The notes below the pieces were generated by a model that saw only the letters and a program-made list of their open reading frames with translations, was not told the origin of the DNA and ran no database searches. A DNA stretch of 61,471 nt. It comes from an uncultured Acidobacteriota bacterium (GTDB taxonomy: Bacteria > Acidobacteriota > Vicinamibacteria > Vicinamibacterales > CAVVIG01). The stretch lies in assembly GCA_902825985.1 (NCBI GenBank), contig CADEDC010000014.1, forward strand, positions 23,956 to 85,426, written 5' to 3'. Below, in pieces: positions 1 to 14,347 of the stretch. Made by a program: the position numbers and the translations under genes. Each line of letters opens with the position of its first letter. Position 1 is the first letter of the stretch.

Positions 1-27
1 GGCGGGCGCCGGCGCGCCGACGGGCGC

Positions 28-83
28 GACCGCGGCTTGGCTCGACCGCGGCGGGGTGCGACCGCGGCGGGCGCGACTGCGGG
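28..83. repeat. short degenerate tandem repeat
   Basis: Four imperfect copies of a 10-mer close to CGACCGCGGC begin at 28, 43, 59 and 74, so the period is 15-16 bp. The stretch is nearly pure G+C and lies immediately upstream of the first gene. No function is evident. Confidence 0.5.
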
Positions 84-142
84 GCCGCGGCGCCGGGCGG
101 CGACCGGGTGGGGCTGGCGAGTGCCGCTAGAATGAGCAGGCG

Positions 143-994
143 GTGGCTCGCACACGAATCTACGGCGTCTCGACGCACCTCTATCACGGCCAGCGGCTGA
201 GCCGCGAGCATCTGCTCGAGATCGGCGCACAGGGCTTCGAGTCGGTGGAGCTGTTCGCGACGCGGACGCACTTCGACTACCACAGCCAGACGAGCATCGC
301 CGACCTGGGAGGCTGGCTGTCCGAGGCCCGTCTCGCCCTGCACGCCGTCCACGCGCCGATTGGCGAGAGCTTCGCGAACGGCCGCTGGGGCCCGGCGCTG
401 TCCATCGCCAGTCCCGATCCAGAGGCGCGGCGTCTCGCGCTGGACGAGGCCGAACGCGCGCTGCAGATCGCCCGCCGCCTGCCCTATGCGGTGCTCGTCG
501 TCCACCTCGGGCTGCCCAAGACATCGCAGTCCGTGCCGGGCGAGAACAGTCGTGACGCGGCGCGCCGCAGCGTCGAGACGCTCGCCCGTCTGGCCGAGCC
601 GCTCGGCGTGACGCTTGCCGTCGAACTGATCCCGAACGAGCTGTCGCGTCCCGCATCGCTGGTTCACTTCGTCGAGAAGCTGGCCGACACCGCCCGGCTC
701 GGCATCTGCCTGGATTTCGGCCACGCGCACATCGGCGGCGACCTGGTCGACGCCATCGAGACCGTCTCGGAACACCTGATTACGACCCATGTGCATGACA
801 ATAGGGGCAGGACCGACGATCATCTGCTGCCGTTCGACGGCACCATCGACTGGCCGGCGGCGCTGACCGCGGTCCAGAAGGTCGGCTACGACGGCGTGCT
901 GCTGTTCGAGGTCGGCGGCCAGGGTCCGACGCGTGCGACGCTGCAGCGGCTGCGCGAGGTCCGGGGCCGGATGGAGAAGATGTTCACGTTGTGA
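143..994 (+). CDS. sugar phosphate isomerase/epimerase (AP-endonuclease-2-like TIM barrel)
   Basis: A 283-residue protein with the pattern of the xylose-isomerase-like TIM-barrel superfamily that includes sugar phosphate isomerases/epimerases and endonuclease IV. Candidate metal ligands sit at strand ends: Glu in LAVELIP, Asp and His in CLDFGHAHI, His in THVHDNRG and Glu in LLFEVGG. The start is a GTG, with a weak AGCAGG purine run before it; no earlier in-frame start was seen. It ends 125 bp before asnS on the same strand. Specific substrate cannot be told from sequence; related proteins act on sugars or inositols, and a DNA-repair role is less likely because the endonuclease IV metal set is not obviously complete. 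Confidence 0.8.
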   Translation: MARTRIYGVSTHLYHGQRLSREHLLEIGAQGFESVELFATRTHFDYHSQTSIADLGGWLSEARLALHAVHAPIGESFANGRWGPALSIASPDPEARRLALDEAERALQIARRLPYAVLVVHLGLPKTSQSVPGENSRDAARRSVETLARLAEPLGVTLAVELIPNELSRPASLVHFVEKLADTARLGICLDFGHAHIGGDLVDAIETVSEHLITTHVHDNRGRTDDHLLPFDGTIDWPAALTAVQKVGYDGVLLFEVGGQGPTRATLQRLREVRGRMEKMFTL

Positions 995-1119
995 GGCGAC
1001 ACGGTGCGCGAGCCGACGACCGGGGCACGAGGCCGGCGCACCGTGTGGACCCAGAAGCCGCGCAGATCGGATTCCCGAACCCCGTCATCGTCGGTACTTG
1101 CATCGACTGGTCACCCACT

Positions 1120-2412
<1,293 letters not shown>

Positions 2413-2514
2413 GGCAGACGGCGACGGCGGGCCGAACCTGCTATCGTTAGGGGCTGCCCCGTCGCGACCGGTTCGGTCCGGCGGCTGGAGTTCCTGAACC
2501 GCCTGCGCTCCTTC

Positions 2515-3975
2515 ATGAAGATTGGTCTGATCTCGCTCGGTTGCCCCAAGAATCTCGTCGACTCCGAGGTCATGCTCGGGCTCGCGCGCGATGCGGGGCA
2601 TGAACTCACGCAGGATGCCGCGACGGCCGATGTGCTCGTCGTGAACACCTGCGCCTTCATCGATGCGGCCAAGCAGGAGTCGATCGATACCATCCTCGAG
2701 ATGGCGCGGCTCAAGACGGACGGGGCATGCCGGCGGCTCATCGTCACCGGCTGCCTGGGCGAGCGCTACCGCGACGAACTCAGGCGGGAGATCCCCGAGA
2801 TCGACGCCGTCCTCGGCACCGGCGACGTGCCGGACATCGTCAAGGCGATCGGCGGCGTGACCGCGGGCGCCGGCGGCGCGCCGCTGAACTTCTATCGCCC
2901 ACCTGCGCCGGCAGCCGCCCCGGTGGCGGCGGCCGGCGCGAGTGCCGGCGCGGCCACCGGCCTGGCCGCCGCACCGCGCCCCGGCGGCGCGGCGGTCCGG
3001 GTGCCGCATGACGGCCCCACCTATCTCTACGACGCCGACACGCCGCGCCTGCTCGCGACGCCGAAGCACTACGCCTACATCAAGATCGCCGAAGGCTGCG
3101 ACTACACCTGCGCGTTCTGCATCATCCCGACGCTGCGTGGATCGTACCGGAGCCGTCCCGCCGACTCGATCGTCCGGGAGGCCCGGCAACTGGCGGCCCG
3201 CGGTGTCAGGGAGATCCTGCTCATCTCGCAGGACACGACGTTCTACGGCATCGACCGCGGGGAGCGGGGTGCGCTGGGCCGCCTGCTGCGGGCGCTGAAC
3301 GAGGTCGACGGCCTCGAGTGGATCCGTCTGCTGTATCTCTATCCCACGACCATCGACGATGCGACGCTGGCGGCGATGGCGGAGTGCGAGAAGGTGTGCC
3401 GCTACATCGACCTGCCGCTCCAGCACGCGGCGGATCCGGTGCTCAAGCGGATGCGCCGGCCGGGCTCGCGCGACGGCTACCGCACGCTGTTGCGCCGCAT
3501 CCGCGACAAGGTGCCAGGCGTCGGCATCCGCACCACCTTCATTGTCGGGTTCCCGGGCGAGACCGACGCCGACGTCGCCGCCCTGGAGGCGTTCGTCGAG
3601 GAGCAGCGGTTCGACCACGTCGGTGTCTTCACCTATTCGCACGAGGACGGGACGCGGGCGTTCGCGTTCGAAGACGATGTGCCGGCCCGGGAGAAGACGG
3701 CGCGCCGCAGCCGCATCATGCGGCTGCAGCAGCGGATCGTCCGCGCGACGCTGAAGCAGCGGGTGGGCGAGCGGGTCCGTGTGCTCGTCGATGGCCCATC
3801 GGGCGACCACGATCTGGTCTGGAAGGGCCGGCTCGAGTCGCAGGCGCCGGACATCGACGCGGTGGTCTACTTCACCGAAGCTGATCCGTCGGCCCTGCGG
3901 CCGGGCCATTTCGTCGACGCCGAACTGGTCGGTGCGAACGGCTACGACCTGATGGCCAGGCCGGTCGAGGCGTAA
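2515..3975 (+). CDS. rimO: ribosomal protein S12 methylthiotransferase RimO
   Basis: Radical-SAM methylthiotransferase that adds a methylthio group to the conserved aspartate of ribosomal protein S12. The N-terminal MTTase domain has three conserved Cys (about 10, 46, 80; ISLGCPKN, NTCAF, VTGCLGE). The radical SAM cluster motif CxxxCxxC is CDYTCAFC at about 195-202. A C-terminal TRAM-like region ends the 486-residue protein. Between the two domains (about 115-165) there is an Ala/Pro/Gly-rich insertion not typical of RimO, which makes the protein roughly 40 residues longer than usual. It precedes the rimP operon by about 120 bp, a grouping that fits ribosome maturation. Confidence 0.95.
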   Translation: MKIGLISLGCPKNLVDSEVMLGLARDAGHELTQDAATADVLVVNTCAFIDAAKQESIDTILEMARLKTDGACRRLIVTGCLGERYRDELRREIPEIDAVLGTGDVPDIVKAIGGVTAGAGGAPLNFYRPPAPAAAPVAAAGASAGAATGLAAAPRPGGAAVRVPHDGPTYLYDADTPRLLATPKHYAYIKIAEGCDYTCAFCIIPTLRGSYRSRPADSIVREARQLAARGVREILLISQDTTFYGIDRGERGALGRLLRALNEVDGLEWIRLLYLYPTTIDDATLAAMAECEKVCRYIDLPLQHAADPVLKRMRRPGSRDGYRTLLRRIRDKVPGVGIRTTFIVGFPGETDADVAALEAFVEEQRFDHVGVFTYSHEDGTRAFAFEDDVPAREKTARRSRIMRLQQRIVRATLKQRVGERVRVLVDGPSGDHDLVWKGRLESQAPDIDAVVYFTEADPSALRPGHFVDAELVGANGYDLMARPVEA

Positions 3976-4009
3976 GCGGGTCCGCCCCGGATGGGCTCCG
4001 TGCGTGTGC

Positions 4010-4015
4010 TATACT
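4010..4015 (+). promoter_or_regulatory. candidate -10 element of the rimP-nusA-infB operon
   Basis: TATACT stands out in a GC-rich gap between rimO and rimP and is placed about 35 bp before the leader hairpin. No convincing -35 hexamer is found 16-18 bp upstream, so the assignment is tentative. Confidence 0.35.
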
Positions 4016-4046
4016 TTCGAGTTCGAGAAGCTTTGGTGTAGGACCG

Positions 4047-4088
4047 AAGTGGGCTTGGGCCCACTTTTTTAGTTTCGGGCCACTTTTT
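4047..4088 (+). promoter_or_regulatory. rimP leader: terminator-like hairpin with a second competing 3' arm
   Basis: AAGTGGGC (4047-4054), a TTGG loop, GCCCACTT (4059-4066) and six T residues (4065-4070) form a textbook intrinsic-terminator shape inside the leader, upstream of the rimP ATG. A near copy of the 3' arm plus T-run, GGGCCACTTTTT, follows at 4077-4088 and ends only six bases before the start codon. The same 5' arm could therefore pair with either copy. rimP has no visible Shine-Dalgarno sequence in this stretch. Similar hairpins before rimP/nusA operons are thought to allow feedback by NusA; the alternative pairing here is inference. Confidence 0.6.
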
Positions 4089-4094
4089 CATCGC

Positions 4095-4583
4095 ATGGGG
4101 CGTGAGGCTGACGTCGTCGTACAGGTCCGGGCGATCGCGACGCGGGTCGCGGAATCGCTTGGCCTCGACATCTTCGACGTCCAGTTCAGACGGGAGGGCG
4201 GCGGCATGGTCCTGCGCGTGCAAGTGGACCGCCCCGGCCCTGCCGCCACGGCGGAAGAGTGTGTCAGCGTCGAGGATTGTGCGAAGGTCAGTCGCGATCT
4301 GAGCGCGGTGCTCGACGTCGAAGACGTCGTACCGACGGCGTACACCCTCGAGGTGTCGTCGCCCGGACTCGACCGGCCGTTGCGGCACGCCGACGACTAT
4401 CGGCGGTTCGCCGGGCGGCGGGCGAAAGTGGTGATGCGCGAGGCAGTGGACGGGCAGACGTTCTTCAAGGGGCGACTGGACGGGGTCGCGGAGCACAACG
4501 TGCTGATCGTGACCGATGACGAGCGGCCACATCGGGTGCCGCTGTCGATCATCACCCGCGCGAACCTCGAAGTGGAGTTTTAG
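4095..4583 (+). CDS. rimP: ribosome maturation factor RimP
   Basis: A 162-residue cytoplasmic factor for 30S subunit maturation. Family signatures are GLDIFDVQFRREGG in the N-terminal domain, VSVEDCAKVSRDLSAVLD, the EVSSPGLDRPL motif at the domain junction, and a C-terminal SH3-like region. Length is normal. It is the first gene of the operon and lies six bases before nusA, so the two are very probably co-transcribed. The ATG follows directly on the T-rich leader repeat without a recognisable ribosome-binding site. Confidence 0.95.
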   Translation: MGREADVVVQVRAIATRVAESLGLDIFDVQFRREGGGMVLRVQVDRPGPAATAEECVSVEDCAKVSRDLSAVLDVEDVVPTAYTLEVSSPGLDRPLRHADDYRRFAGRRAKVVMREAVDGQTFFKGRLDGVAEHNVLIVTDDERPHRVPLSIITRANLEVEF

Positions 4584-4588
4584 CGACC

Positions 4589-5932
<1,344 letters not shown>

Positions 5933-5958
5933 TCGGGTCTATTTATTTGAGGTCACCG

Positions 5959-8904
5959 TTGGCAACTGTTCGGATTTACAAGGTTGCGGAACTGCTCGGC
6001 ACCACCAGCCAGGAGGTGACGGCGCTGCTCAAGCGCGATCACGGCATCGAGGTGAAGAGCGCGTCGAGCACGATTGAAGAGGTGGTGGCCCGACAGTTCG
6101 TCGACCGCCTCGCCCGCCAGCGCAACATCACTTTGCCGACGGGCGACATCTTCTCCGAGACACCGGCGCCGAAGAGCGGCAAGCGGCCGATGCTAGCCAA
6201 GAAGGCCGAACCGCCGAAGCCGGCCGCTCCGGCGCTGCCGCCGCCGCGTCTCGTGAAAACGCACAAGCCGGCGGCGGCCCCCGGCACGCTGGCGCCGGCG
6301 CACGAGATGGCCGATCACGAGGGGGCGTTCGCGCACGACACGGCAACGGCCGTTGCCGAGCCGGTCGCACCGCCGCTTCCCCACGCGTATCAGGACCACC
6401 AGGAACCGGTTCACGAAGAGGTGGCCGCGCCGGAGCCGGAACCCATGCCCGTCGTCGAAGCGGCTCCCGTCGCGCCGGAGGTGGAGGCCGAAGCGCCGGC
6501 TCCGGATCCGTTCACCGTCGCCGACGAGCCGGTCGAACCGGCAGCCCCGGTGGCGCCGGTCGCGGCACCACCGATTGCCGCTGCGCCTGCCGCGCCCCCG
6601 GCAACCCCGGCCGCTCCGGCGGCCCCCAAGGGGCCGGCAGGACGGCTCGTGCCGCAACGGCTGCGCCTGCGCATCGAAGAGGAGCGCCCGACGACGCCCA
6701 CGCCGCTGCTGCCGGCGTCACCGGCACCGCGCGTCGTGCGTCCGCAACCGCCGCGGCCGATGGCGCCGTCGAATCCGGTCGCGCGACCGGCCCAGCCGCC
6801 AGCGCCTGGCGCGCCGCAGTCGGCCCGCACCGGTGGTCTCGTTCCGCCAGGCGGACGGCCGATGCCGCCGCGGCCGCCGTACTCCGGGACCGCCGCCCCA
6901 GGTCAGCGACCGCCGGTGGGCGGTCCACGACCGCTGCCGTCAGCCCCGATACGTCCCCAGCAGACCACGCCCGGCGGCGCGCCGCGACCGGGTCAGCCGT
7001 CGCCGTATCCACAGCGGCCCGGGGGATACCGTCCGGGTGGATCTGGCGGCTACCGTCCGGGCGGCGCCCGTTCCGGCGGCTCCGGTCCGCGCCGCGACAA
7101 TGCGCCACGGCCGATGTTGTCGCAACCGGTCGGTCCGCCGCCGGTGACCCGTACGATCACGCTGGCAGAGGGCATGACAGTCAAGGATCTCGCAGACAAA
7201 CTCGACGTGCGCGTGAAGGACGTCCTCGCCAAGCTGCTGATGAAGCGGCTGATGATGACCATCAACTCGACGCTCGATACCGAAACCGCGACCATGCTTG
7301 CCCGTGAGTTCGGTGCCGATGTCCAGCTCCGCAGCTTCGAAGAGGAACTCATCCAGACCGACGCCGAGGACGTGCGCCAGGAGGACATCGTCCTGCGTGC
7401 GCCGGTCGTCACCGTCATGGGCCACGTCGACCATGGCAAGACCAGCCTGCTCGACGCCGTCCGCCTCGCCCGGGTGGCCGAGCGCGAAGCCGGCGGCATC
7501 ACGCAGCACATCGGCGCCTATCACGTCACGGTGAACGACAAGAACATCGTGTTCCTCGACACGCCCGGTCACGAGGCGTTCACGCTGATGCGCGCCCGCG
7601 GTGCCAAGGTGACCGACATCGTGATCCTGGTCGTCGCCGCCGACGACGGCGTCATGCCGCAGACGCGCGAAGCGATCGACCACGCACGCGCGGCCAACGT
7701 GCCGATCATCGTAGCGATCAACAAGATCGACAAGCCGGGCGCCAGCCCCGAACGCGTGAAGCGCGAGCTCACCGAGCTCGACCTCATGCCGGAAGAGTGG
7801 GGCGGAAAGACGGTCACCGTCGAGGTGTCCGCGAAGAAGAAGCAGAACATCGACACGTTGCTCGAGATGGTGCTGCTCGTCAGCGAAATCCTCGAGCTGA
7901 AGGCGAATCCGAAGCGTCACGCGTCCGGCACGGTCCTCGAGGCCAAGCTGGACAAGGGGCGCGGACCGGTCGCGACCGTCCTGGTGCAGGACGGCACGCT
8001 GTCGGTCGGCGACACGTTCATCGCGGGTCCGATCGTCGGCCGCGTCCGCGCGCTCATCGACGATCGGGGCAAGCCGACGAAGTCGGCCGGCCCATCGACG
8101 CCGGTCGAGGTGCTCGGGCTCACCGGCCTGCCGCAGCCCGGCGACGTGTTCCAGGTGGCCGAAGCGGCCAAGGCCCGGCAGATCGCCGCCTTCCGCGAGG
8201 AACAGGCGAAGAACCGCGCCCTCGGCGCCAAGGGCGGCCGGCTCACGCTCGAGTCGCTGCAGGCCCAGATTGCCGAAGGCGGCGTCAAGGAGCTGCCGAT
8301 CATCATCAAGGCTGACGTGCAGGGCTCGGCCGAAGTGCTGGCCGACACGCTCGCCAAGCTGTCCGACGAGAAGGTCAAGATCCGGATCATCCACTCCGGG
8401 GTGGGTGCCGTCACCGAATCGGACGTCCTGCTCGGCTCGGCGTCGAAGGCGATCATCATCGCGTTCAACGTCCGGCCGGATCGCAATGCGGAAGACGTCG
8501 CCAACCGCGAAGGGATCGACATCCGCCAGCACTCGGTCATCTACAACGTGACCGACGAGATGAAGCTGGCGATGGAGGGGCTCCTCGACCCGACGTTCAA
8601 GGAGGTCCGCATCGGTGTCGCCGAGATCCGCGACGTCTTCAAGGTGCCGAAGTTCGGGTCGATTGCCGGCTGCATGGTGCTCGAGGGCCGGATCACGCGG
8701 TCGGGCGAGACGCAGGCCCGCCTCGTCCGTGACAACGTCGTCGTCTACGAGGGCAAGATCGGCTCGCTGCGCCGCTTCAAGGACGATGTCAGCGAGGTGC
8801 GGTCCGGCTTCGAGTGCGGGATCGGCTTCGACAAGTTCAACGATCTGAAGATTGGCGACCGCATCGAGGTCTTCACGATGGAGCGGGTGGCCAAGCCCGC
8901 GTAG
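5959..8904 (+). CDS. infB: translation initiation factor IF-2
   Basis: GTPase that brings fMet-tRNA to the 30S subunit. The protein (981 residues) has an IF2-N domain (about 1-50; [17 protein letters not shown]), a very long Pro/Ala/Gly-rich linker (about 60-385), a second IF2-N-like domain (about 395-465), the G domain with [18 protein letters not shown] and NKIDKPG, then the beta-barrel and C2 domains. The chosen start is the TTG at 5959, preceded at the right distance by GAGG (5949-5952); an in-frame TTG at 5947 would lack such a site. The 27-base gap from nusA and direct contact with the DUF503 gene indicate one operon. Confidence 0.95.
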   Translation: MATVRIYKVAELLGTTSQEVTALLKRDHGIEVKSASSTIEEVVARQFVDRLARQRNITLPTGDIFSETPAPKSGKRPMLAKKAEPPKPAAPALPPPRLVKTHKPAAAPGTLAPAHEMADHEGAFAHDTATAVAEPVAPPLPHAYQDHQEPVHEEVAAPEPEPMPVVEAAPVAPEVEAEAPAPDPFTVADEPVEPAAPVAPVAAPPIAAAPAAPPATPAAPAAPKGPAGRLVPQRLRLRIEEERPTTPTPLLPASPAPRVVRPQPPRPMAPSNPVARPAQPPAPGAPQSARTGGLVPPGGRPMPPRPPYSGTAAPGQRPPVGGPRPLPSAPIRPQQTTPGGAPRPGQPSPYPQRPGGYRPGGSGGYRPGGARSGGSGPRRDNAPRPMLSQPVGPPPVTRTITLAEGMTVKDLADKLDVRVKDVLAKLLMKRLMMTINSTLDTETATMLAREFGADVQLRSFEEELIQTDAEDVRQEDIVLRAPVVTVMGHVDHGKTSLLDAVRLARVAEREAGGITQHIGAYHVTVNDKNIVFLDTPGHEAFTLMRARGAKVTDIVILVVAADDGVMPQTREAIDHARAANVPIIVAINKIDKPGASPERVKRELTELDLMPEEWGGKTVTVEVSAKKKQNIDTLLEMVLLVSEILELKANPKRHASGTVLEAKLDKGRGPVATVLVQDGTLSVGDTFIAGPIVGRVRALIDDRGKPTKSAGPSTPVEVLGLTGLPQPGDVFQVAEAAKARQIAAFREEQAKNRALGAKGGRLTLESLQAQIAEGGVKELPIIIKADVQGSAEVLADTLAKLSDEKVKIRIIHSGVGAVTESDVLLGSASKAIIIAFNVRPDRNAEDVANREGIDIRQHSVIYNVTDEMKLAMEGLLDPTFKEVRIGVAEIRDVFKVPKFGSIAGCMVLEGRITRSGETQARLVRDNVVVYEGKIGSLRRFKDDVSEVRSGFECGIGFDKFNDLKIGDRIEVFTMERVAKPA

Positions 8905-8909
8905 GCCGC

Positions 8910-9191
8910 GTGACCGTCGCCCTGCTGCTCGTCGAACTGCACATCCCCGGGGCGCGTTCGCTGAAGGACAAGCGGATGGTGCTGCGGCGGATCAAGGATC
9001 GGCTGAAGACATTCAATGTCGCCGTGTCGGAGGTCGAACATCAGGACCTCTGGCAACGCGCCGGGCTGGCGGTCGTCACGGTCAGCCCGGACCAGAGCCA
9101 CGCCGACCGCGAGCTCGCCGCCGTCGCCGACGAAATCGACCGCGTCGAACCCGGGCTCGTCACCCGCACCGAACTCGAGTTCCTGACGTGA
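8910..9191 (+). CDS. DUF503 family protein (YlxP-like)
   Basis: A 93-residue protein matching the DUF503 family usually found between infB and rbfA. It begins with GTG at 8910, six bases after the infB stop, as VTVALLLVELHIPG, followed by the family signature SLKDKRMVLRRIKDRL and the acidic AEVEHQDLWQR-like segment (here SEVEHQDLWQRAGLAVVTVS). Function is not established; the gene context points to ribosome assembly or RNA binding. Confidence 0.85.
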   Translation: MTVALLLVELHIPGARSLKDKRMVLRRIKDRLKTFNVAVSEVEHQDLWQRAGLAVVTVSPDQSHADRELAAVADEIDRVEPGLVTRTELEFLT

Positions 9192-9246
9192 CGCGCGCCG
9201 GTCTGACGACCTGATCACTCTGCAACCTGTACGTCGGCCACCTGAC

Positions 9247-9636
9247 ATGTCCCAAGGATCTCGTCCCGATCGTGTCGCGGATCAACTTCGCAGCGAGATC
9301 GCGCTCCTGCTGTCACGCGAGGTGCACGACCCCGGCATCGGGTTCGTCACGCTGACCCGCGTCCACCTGAGTCCCGACCTGCAGCAGGCGCGCGTGATGT
9401 ACACGACGCTCGGCGACGACAAGGCGCGCGCCAACACCGCCAAGGCGCTGCAGCGGGCGGCGCCGTTCCTGCGCCGCCAGCTCGGCGCCCGGCTCCGCCT
9501 GAAGCGCGCGCCCGAGCTCCGCTTCCTCTACGACGACGCGATCGCCGGGCAGGACCGGATCGAGCAACTGCTGAACGAACTGCATCGCGAGGACGCCGCC
9601 CGCCAGACGAGCGATGACGATGACCCACAGTCCTGA
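9247..9636 (+). CDS. rbfA: 30S ribosome-binding factor RbfA
   Basis: Small KH-like protein (129 residues) that binds the 30S subunit during late 16S maturation and cold adaptation. Recognisable segments are RVADQLRSEIALLL, GFVTLTRVHLSPDLQQARVM, the predicted RNA-binding helix, and RAPELRFLYDD near the end. Its 3' end overlaps the next gene by up to 23 bp, so translation is likely coupled. Confidence 0.93.
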   Translation: MSQGSRPDRVADQLRSEIALLLSREVHDPGIGFVTLTRVHLSPDLQQARVMYTTLGDDKARANTAKALQRAAPFLRRQLGARLRLKRAPELRFLYDDAIAGQDRIEQLLNELHREDAARQTSDDDDPQS

Positions 9637-10606
9637 AATGCACCAAATCGTCGAGGCGATCCGCCAGCGACGGCGCTTCGTCCTGTCGTCCCATGCCCGG
9701 CCGGATGGCGATTCCATCGGCTCGCAGCTGGCGCTGGCCTACGCGCTGCGCCGGCTCGGCAAGGAGGCCGTGATGGTGAACAAGGACCGGGCGCCGGGCC
9801 CGCTGCTCCAGTTCCCCGGCGTCGCCGACATCATCGTCGCCGATGCCGTTCAGGGTGAGTTCGATGCCGCGATCATCATGGAGTGCGGCGATCTCGGCCG
9901 CACCGGCGTTGCCTGCCTCGACCGGTCGTTCGTGATCAACATCGACCATCATCCCGGTAACACCGAGTACGGCCAGCTGAACTGGTTCGACGCGTCGGCC
10001 GCCGCCTGCGGTGAGATGGTGTTCGACCTCGTCGAAGCGCTCGGCGTGCCGCTGACCGCCGAGATTGCGACGCACGTCTACCTCGCGATTCTCACCGACA
10101 CCGGGTCGTTCCACTACTCGAACATCACGCCCCGCACCTTCGAGATCTCGAAACGGTGCATCGAAGCCGGCGTCGATCCGGTGCTCGTCGCCCGCAACGT
10201 CTACGACAGCAACAACATGGGACGGCTGAAGCTGTTCGGCGCCGTCCTCAGCGCGATGCAGCTGGATGACACCGGCCGCATCGCCGTCGTCTACCTCGAT
10301 CACAAGATGGCGCGCGACGCCGGTGGCACCTACGAGGACACCGAGGGGCTCATCAACCTGCCGCTGACGGTGAAGGAGATTCAGGCGGTCGTCTTCTTCA
10401 AGCAGAGCGAGGGTGACGAGTACCGCGTCAGCATGCGCTCGAAGGGGAACATCGACATCGGCGCCGTCGCCAAGCAGTTCGGCGGCGGCGGCCACAAGAA
10501 CGCCGCCGGCTGCACGGTCGTCGGCGGCATCGACACCCTGCAGCGAACGTTCATCGACCGGATGACCGTCGCGATCGACGCGCAGTCGGCCGGCACCCCG
10601 GCCTGA
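9614..10606 (+). CDS. nrnA: DHH/DHHA1 phosphoesterase (NrnA-type nanoRNase/pAp phosphatase)
   Basis: A 330-residue bifunctional-type oligoribonuclease that degrades short RNA and dephosphorylates pAp. DHH motifs are visible: SSHARPDGDSIGS, MECGDLGR, NIDHHPGN and LTDTGSFHYSN; the DHHA1 substrate-binding motif is GGGGHKNAAGC near the C-terminus. The start is placed at the ATG at 9614, inside rbfA; ATGs at 9620 and 9638 are alternatives that do not affect the domains. Location between rbfA and truB is conserved in many phyla. Confidence 0.88.
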   Translation: MTMTHSPEMHQIVEAIRQRRRFVLSSHARPDGDSIGSQLALAYALRRLGKEAVMVNKDRAPGPLLQFPGVADIIVADAVQGEFDAAIIMECGDLGRTGVACLDRSFVINIDHHPGNTEYGQLNWFDASAAACGEMVFDLVEALGVPLTAEIATHVYLAILTDTGSFHYSNITPRTFEISKRCIEAGVDPVLVARNVYDSNNMGRLKLFGAVLSAMQLDDTGRIAVVYLDHKMARDAGGTYEDTEGLINLPLTVKEIQAVVFFKQSEGDEYRVSMRSKGNIDIGAVAKQFGGGGHKNAAGCTVVGGIDTLQRTFIDRMTVAIDAQSAGTPA

Positions 10607-10619
10607 CCGGCCATCACCC

Positions 10620-11585
10620 GTGCCCATGGACGGTCTGCTCGTTGTCGACAAGCCCATCGGTCCGACATCACACGATGTCGTGGCCCGCGCCCGCCGGCTC
10701 CTGCGCGAGCGGCGGATCGGCCACACCGGGACGCTCGATCCGATGGCGAGCGGCGTGCTCGCGCTGGTGGTCGGCCGTGCGACGCGGCTGGCGCAGTTCA
10801 TGAGCGGCGACGAGAAGGTCTACGAGGCGCGCGTGCGCCTCGGCGTGCGGACCGACAGCTACGACGCGGACGGGCGGGCCCTGGGCGAGCCGTTCGCCGG
10901 TCCACTGCCCGACGCGTCGACCGTCGAGCGCGCCCTGGCGTCGTTCATCGGCAGGTTCGAGCAGCAACCGCCGATCTTCTCGGCCAAGAAGATCGGCGGC
11001 CGCCGATCGTACTCGCTGGCCCGGGCACAGGCACGGGTAGAGGCCCAGGCCGGCGATGCCGGCCCGGCGGCGCCACCGGCTCCCCTGCCGGCGCCGGTCC
11101 CGGTGACGCTGTCGGCCGCTGCGGTCTTGGGCTACGACGACGGCGTGGTGCGGCTGACGCTGACCTGTTCCGCCGGGTTCTACGTCCGCTCGCTCGCCCA
11201 CGACATCGGCGAGCGGCTCGGCACCGGGGCCCACCTGATCGGCCTGCGGCGGACGCGGAGCGGCGCAGCCCGTATCGAAGACGCCACGACGCTGGCGGAC
11301 CTCGAGGCCGACCCGGCGCGCGCCGAGACCGCGGTCATTCCGATGGCACAGGCGCTGTCGCACCTGCCGGCACTGGTGCTGACCGACGCCGGCGTCACCC
11401 GGACGGGACATGGCGGGCTGCTCAGACCGGGCGATTTCTCGAATGCCAGCGAACTGGCACGACTCGCGGCGGGACCGTCCGGCGCCGCCGTGAAACTGCT
11501 GTCACCAGCCGGGGCGCTGGTTGCCATCGGCCGCCCGTCGCCGACCGACCCAACGACTTTGCATCCCTCCGTTGTCCTGATGTAA
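10620..11585 (+). CDS. truB: tRNA pseudouridine(55) synthase TruB
   Basis: Makes pseudouridine 55 in the T-loop of tRNA. The 321-residue protein has the catalytic motif GHTGTLDPMASGVL with Asp at about 40, KVYEARVRLG, and FYVRSLAHDIG. It begins with GTG (10620), with an ATG two codons later as an alternative. An Ala/Pro-rich insertion lies at about 140-165 within the catalytic domain. Fourteen bases separate it from the DHH gene. Confidence 0.93.
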   Translation: MPMDGLLVVDKPIGPTSHDVVARARRLLRERRIGHTGTLDPMASGVLALVVGRATRLAQFMSGDEKVYEARVRLGVRTDSYDADGRALGEPFAGPLPDASTVERALASFIGRFEQQPPIFSAKKIGGRRSYSLARAQARVEAQAGDAGPAAPPAPLPAPVPVTLSAAAVLGYDDGVVRLTLTCSAGFYVRSLAHDIGERLGTGAHLIGLRRTRSGAARIEDATTLADLEADPARAETAVIPMAQALSHLPALVLTDAGVTRTGHGGLLRPGDFSNASELARLAAGPSGAAVKLLSPAGALVAIGRPSPTDPTTLHPSVVLM

Positions 11586-11737
11586 CATGTTGAGCTTGTT
11601 CGAGTAAGAGTTTTTAGACATACGGCGGTACAGCACGGTCACGGGCTCGCACCTGATGCGCGCTCGTCTGCGACACGAGATGGGACTCGTCGCAGCCACG
11701 GATCGCCGCTCCTGGACCGTTCGTGGAGGACGAACCT

Positions 11738-12007
11738 GTGGCGTTGACGAAAGATCGCAAGACGGAACTGATTGGCTCCTACAAGAACCACGAATCCGAC
11801 ACGGGTTCGCCTGAAGTGCAGGTCGCGATTCTGAGTGAGCGGATCAACTACCTGACCGAACACTTCAAGGCGCATGCGAAAGACCACCATTCCCGCCGGG
11901 GATTGCTGATGCTGGTAGGTCGCCGCCGCCGTCTCCTCGACTATCTCAAGGCGAAGGACGTGCAGCGCTACGCAGACCTCATCAAGCGCCTGAACATCCG
12001 GAAATAG
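11738..12007 (+). CDS. rpsO: 30S ribosomal protein S15
   Basis: Primary 16S-binding protein of the 30S platform, 89 residues, the standard length. Key motifs are [34 protein letters not shown] and the basic C-terminus. The GTG at 11738 is preceded by GGAGGA (11725-11730), which fixes the start; a frame extension to 11723 is unlikely. The 152-bp gap after truB may carry its own promoter and the S15 autoregulatory leader, but no clear hexamer pair was found. Confidence 0.97.
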   Translation: MALTKDRKTELIGSYKNHESDTGSPEVQVAILSERINYLTEHFKAHAKDHHSRRGLLMLVGRRRRLLDYLKAKDVQRYADLIKRLNIRK

Positions 12008-12012
12008 CCGAG

Positions 12013-12029
12013 GGCGGCGCTCCGCCGCC
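12013..12029 (+). terminator. GC-rich stem-loop between rpsO and pnp
   Basis: GGCGGCG (12013-12019), a three-base loop and CGCCGCC (12023-12029) form a seven-pair stem six bases after the rpsO stop, followed by TTCCTGTTC rather than a pure T-run. It may be a weak terminator or an RNase processing site, as occurs between rpsO and pnp in other bacteria. Confidence 0.5.
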
Positions 12030-12065
12030 TTCCTGTTCACTCTACTCACGGCAGTCACCGACTCT

Positions 12066-14171
<2,106 letters not shown>

Positions 14172-14347
14172 CGCTCACCATCCTGCGCGCAGGCTCCGCG
14201 TCACCGACGCGCGAGCTTGCGCGCATCGTTCCCCGCCGCACGCACGCACCCCACGCTCTGTCCTTCGGCTCGTCCAGCACACCGCCCTGACACGAACCGC
14301 CGTCGACCGTCACCAGTCTCCAGACGGCACCGACAGGGGGCTCACAG

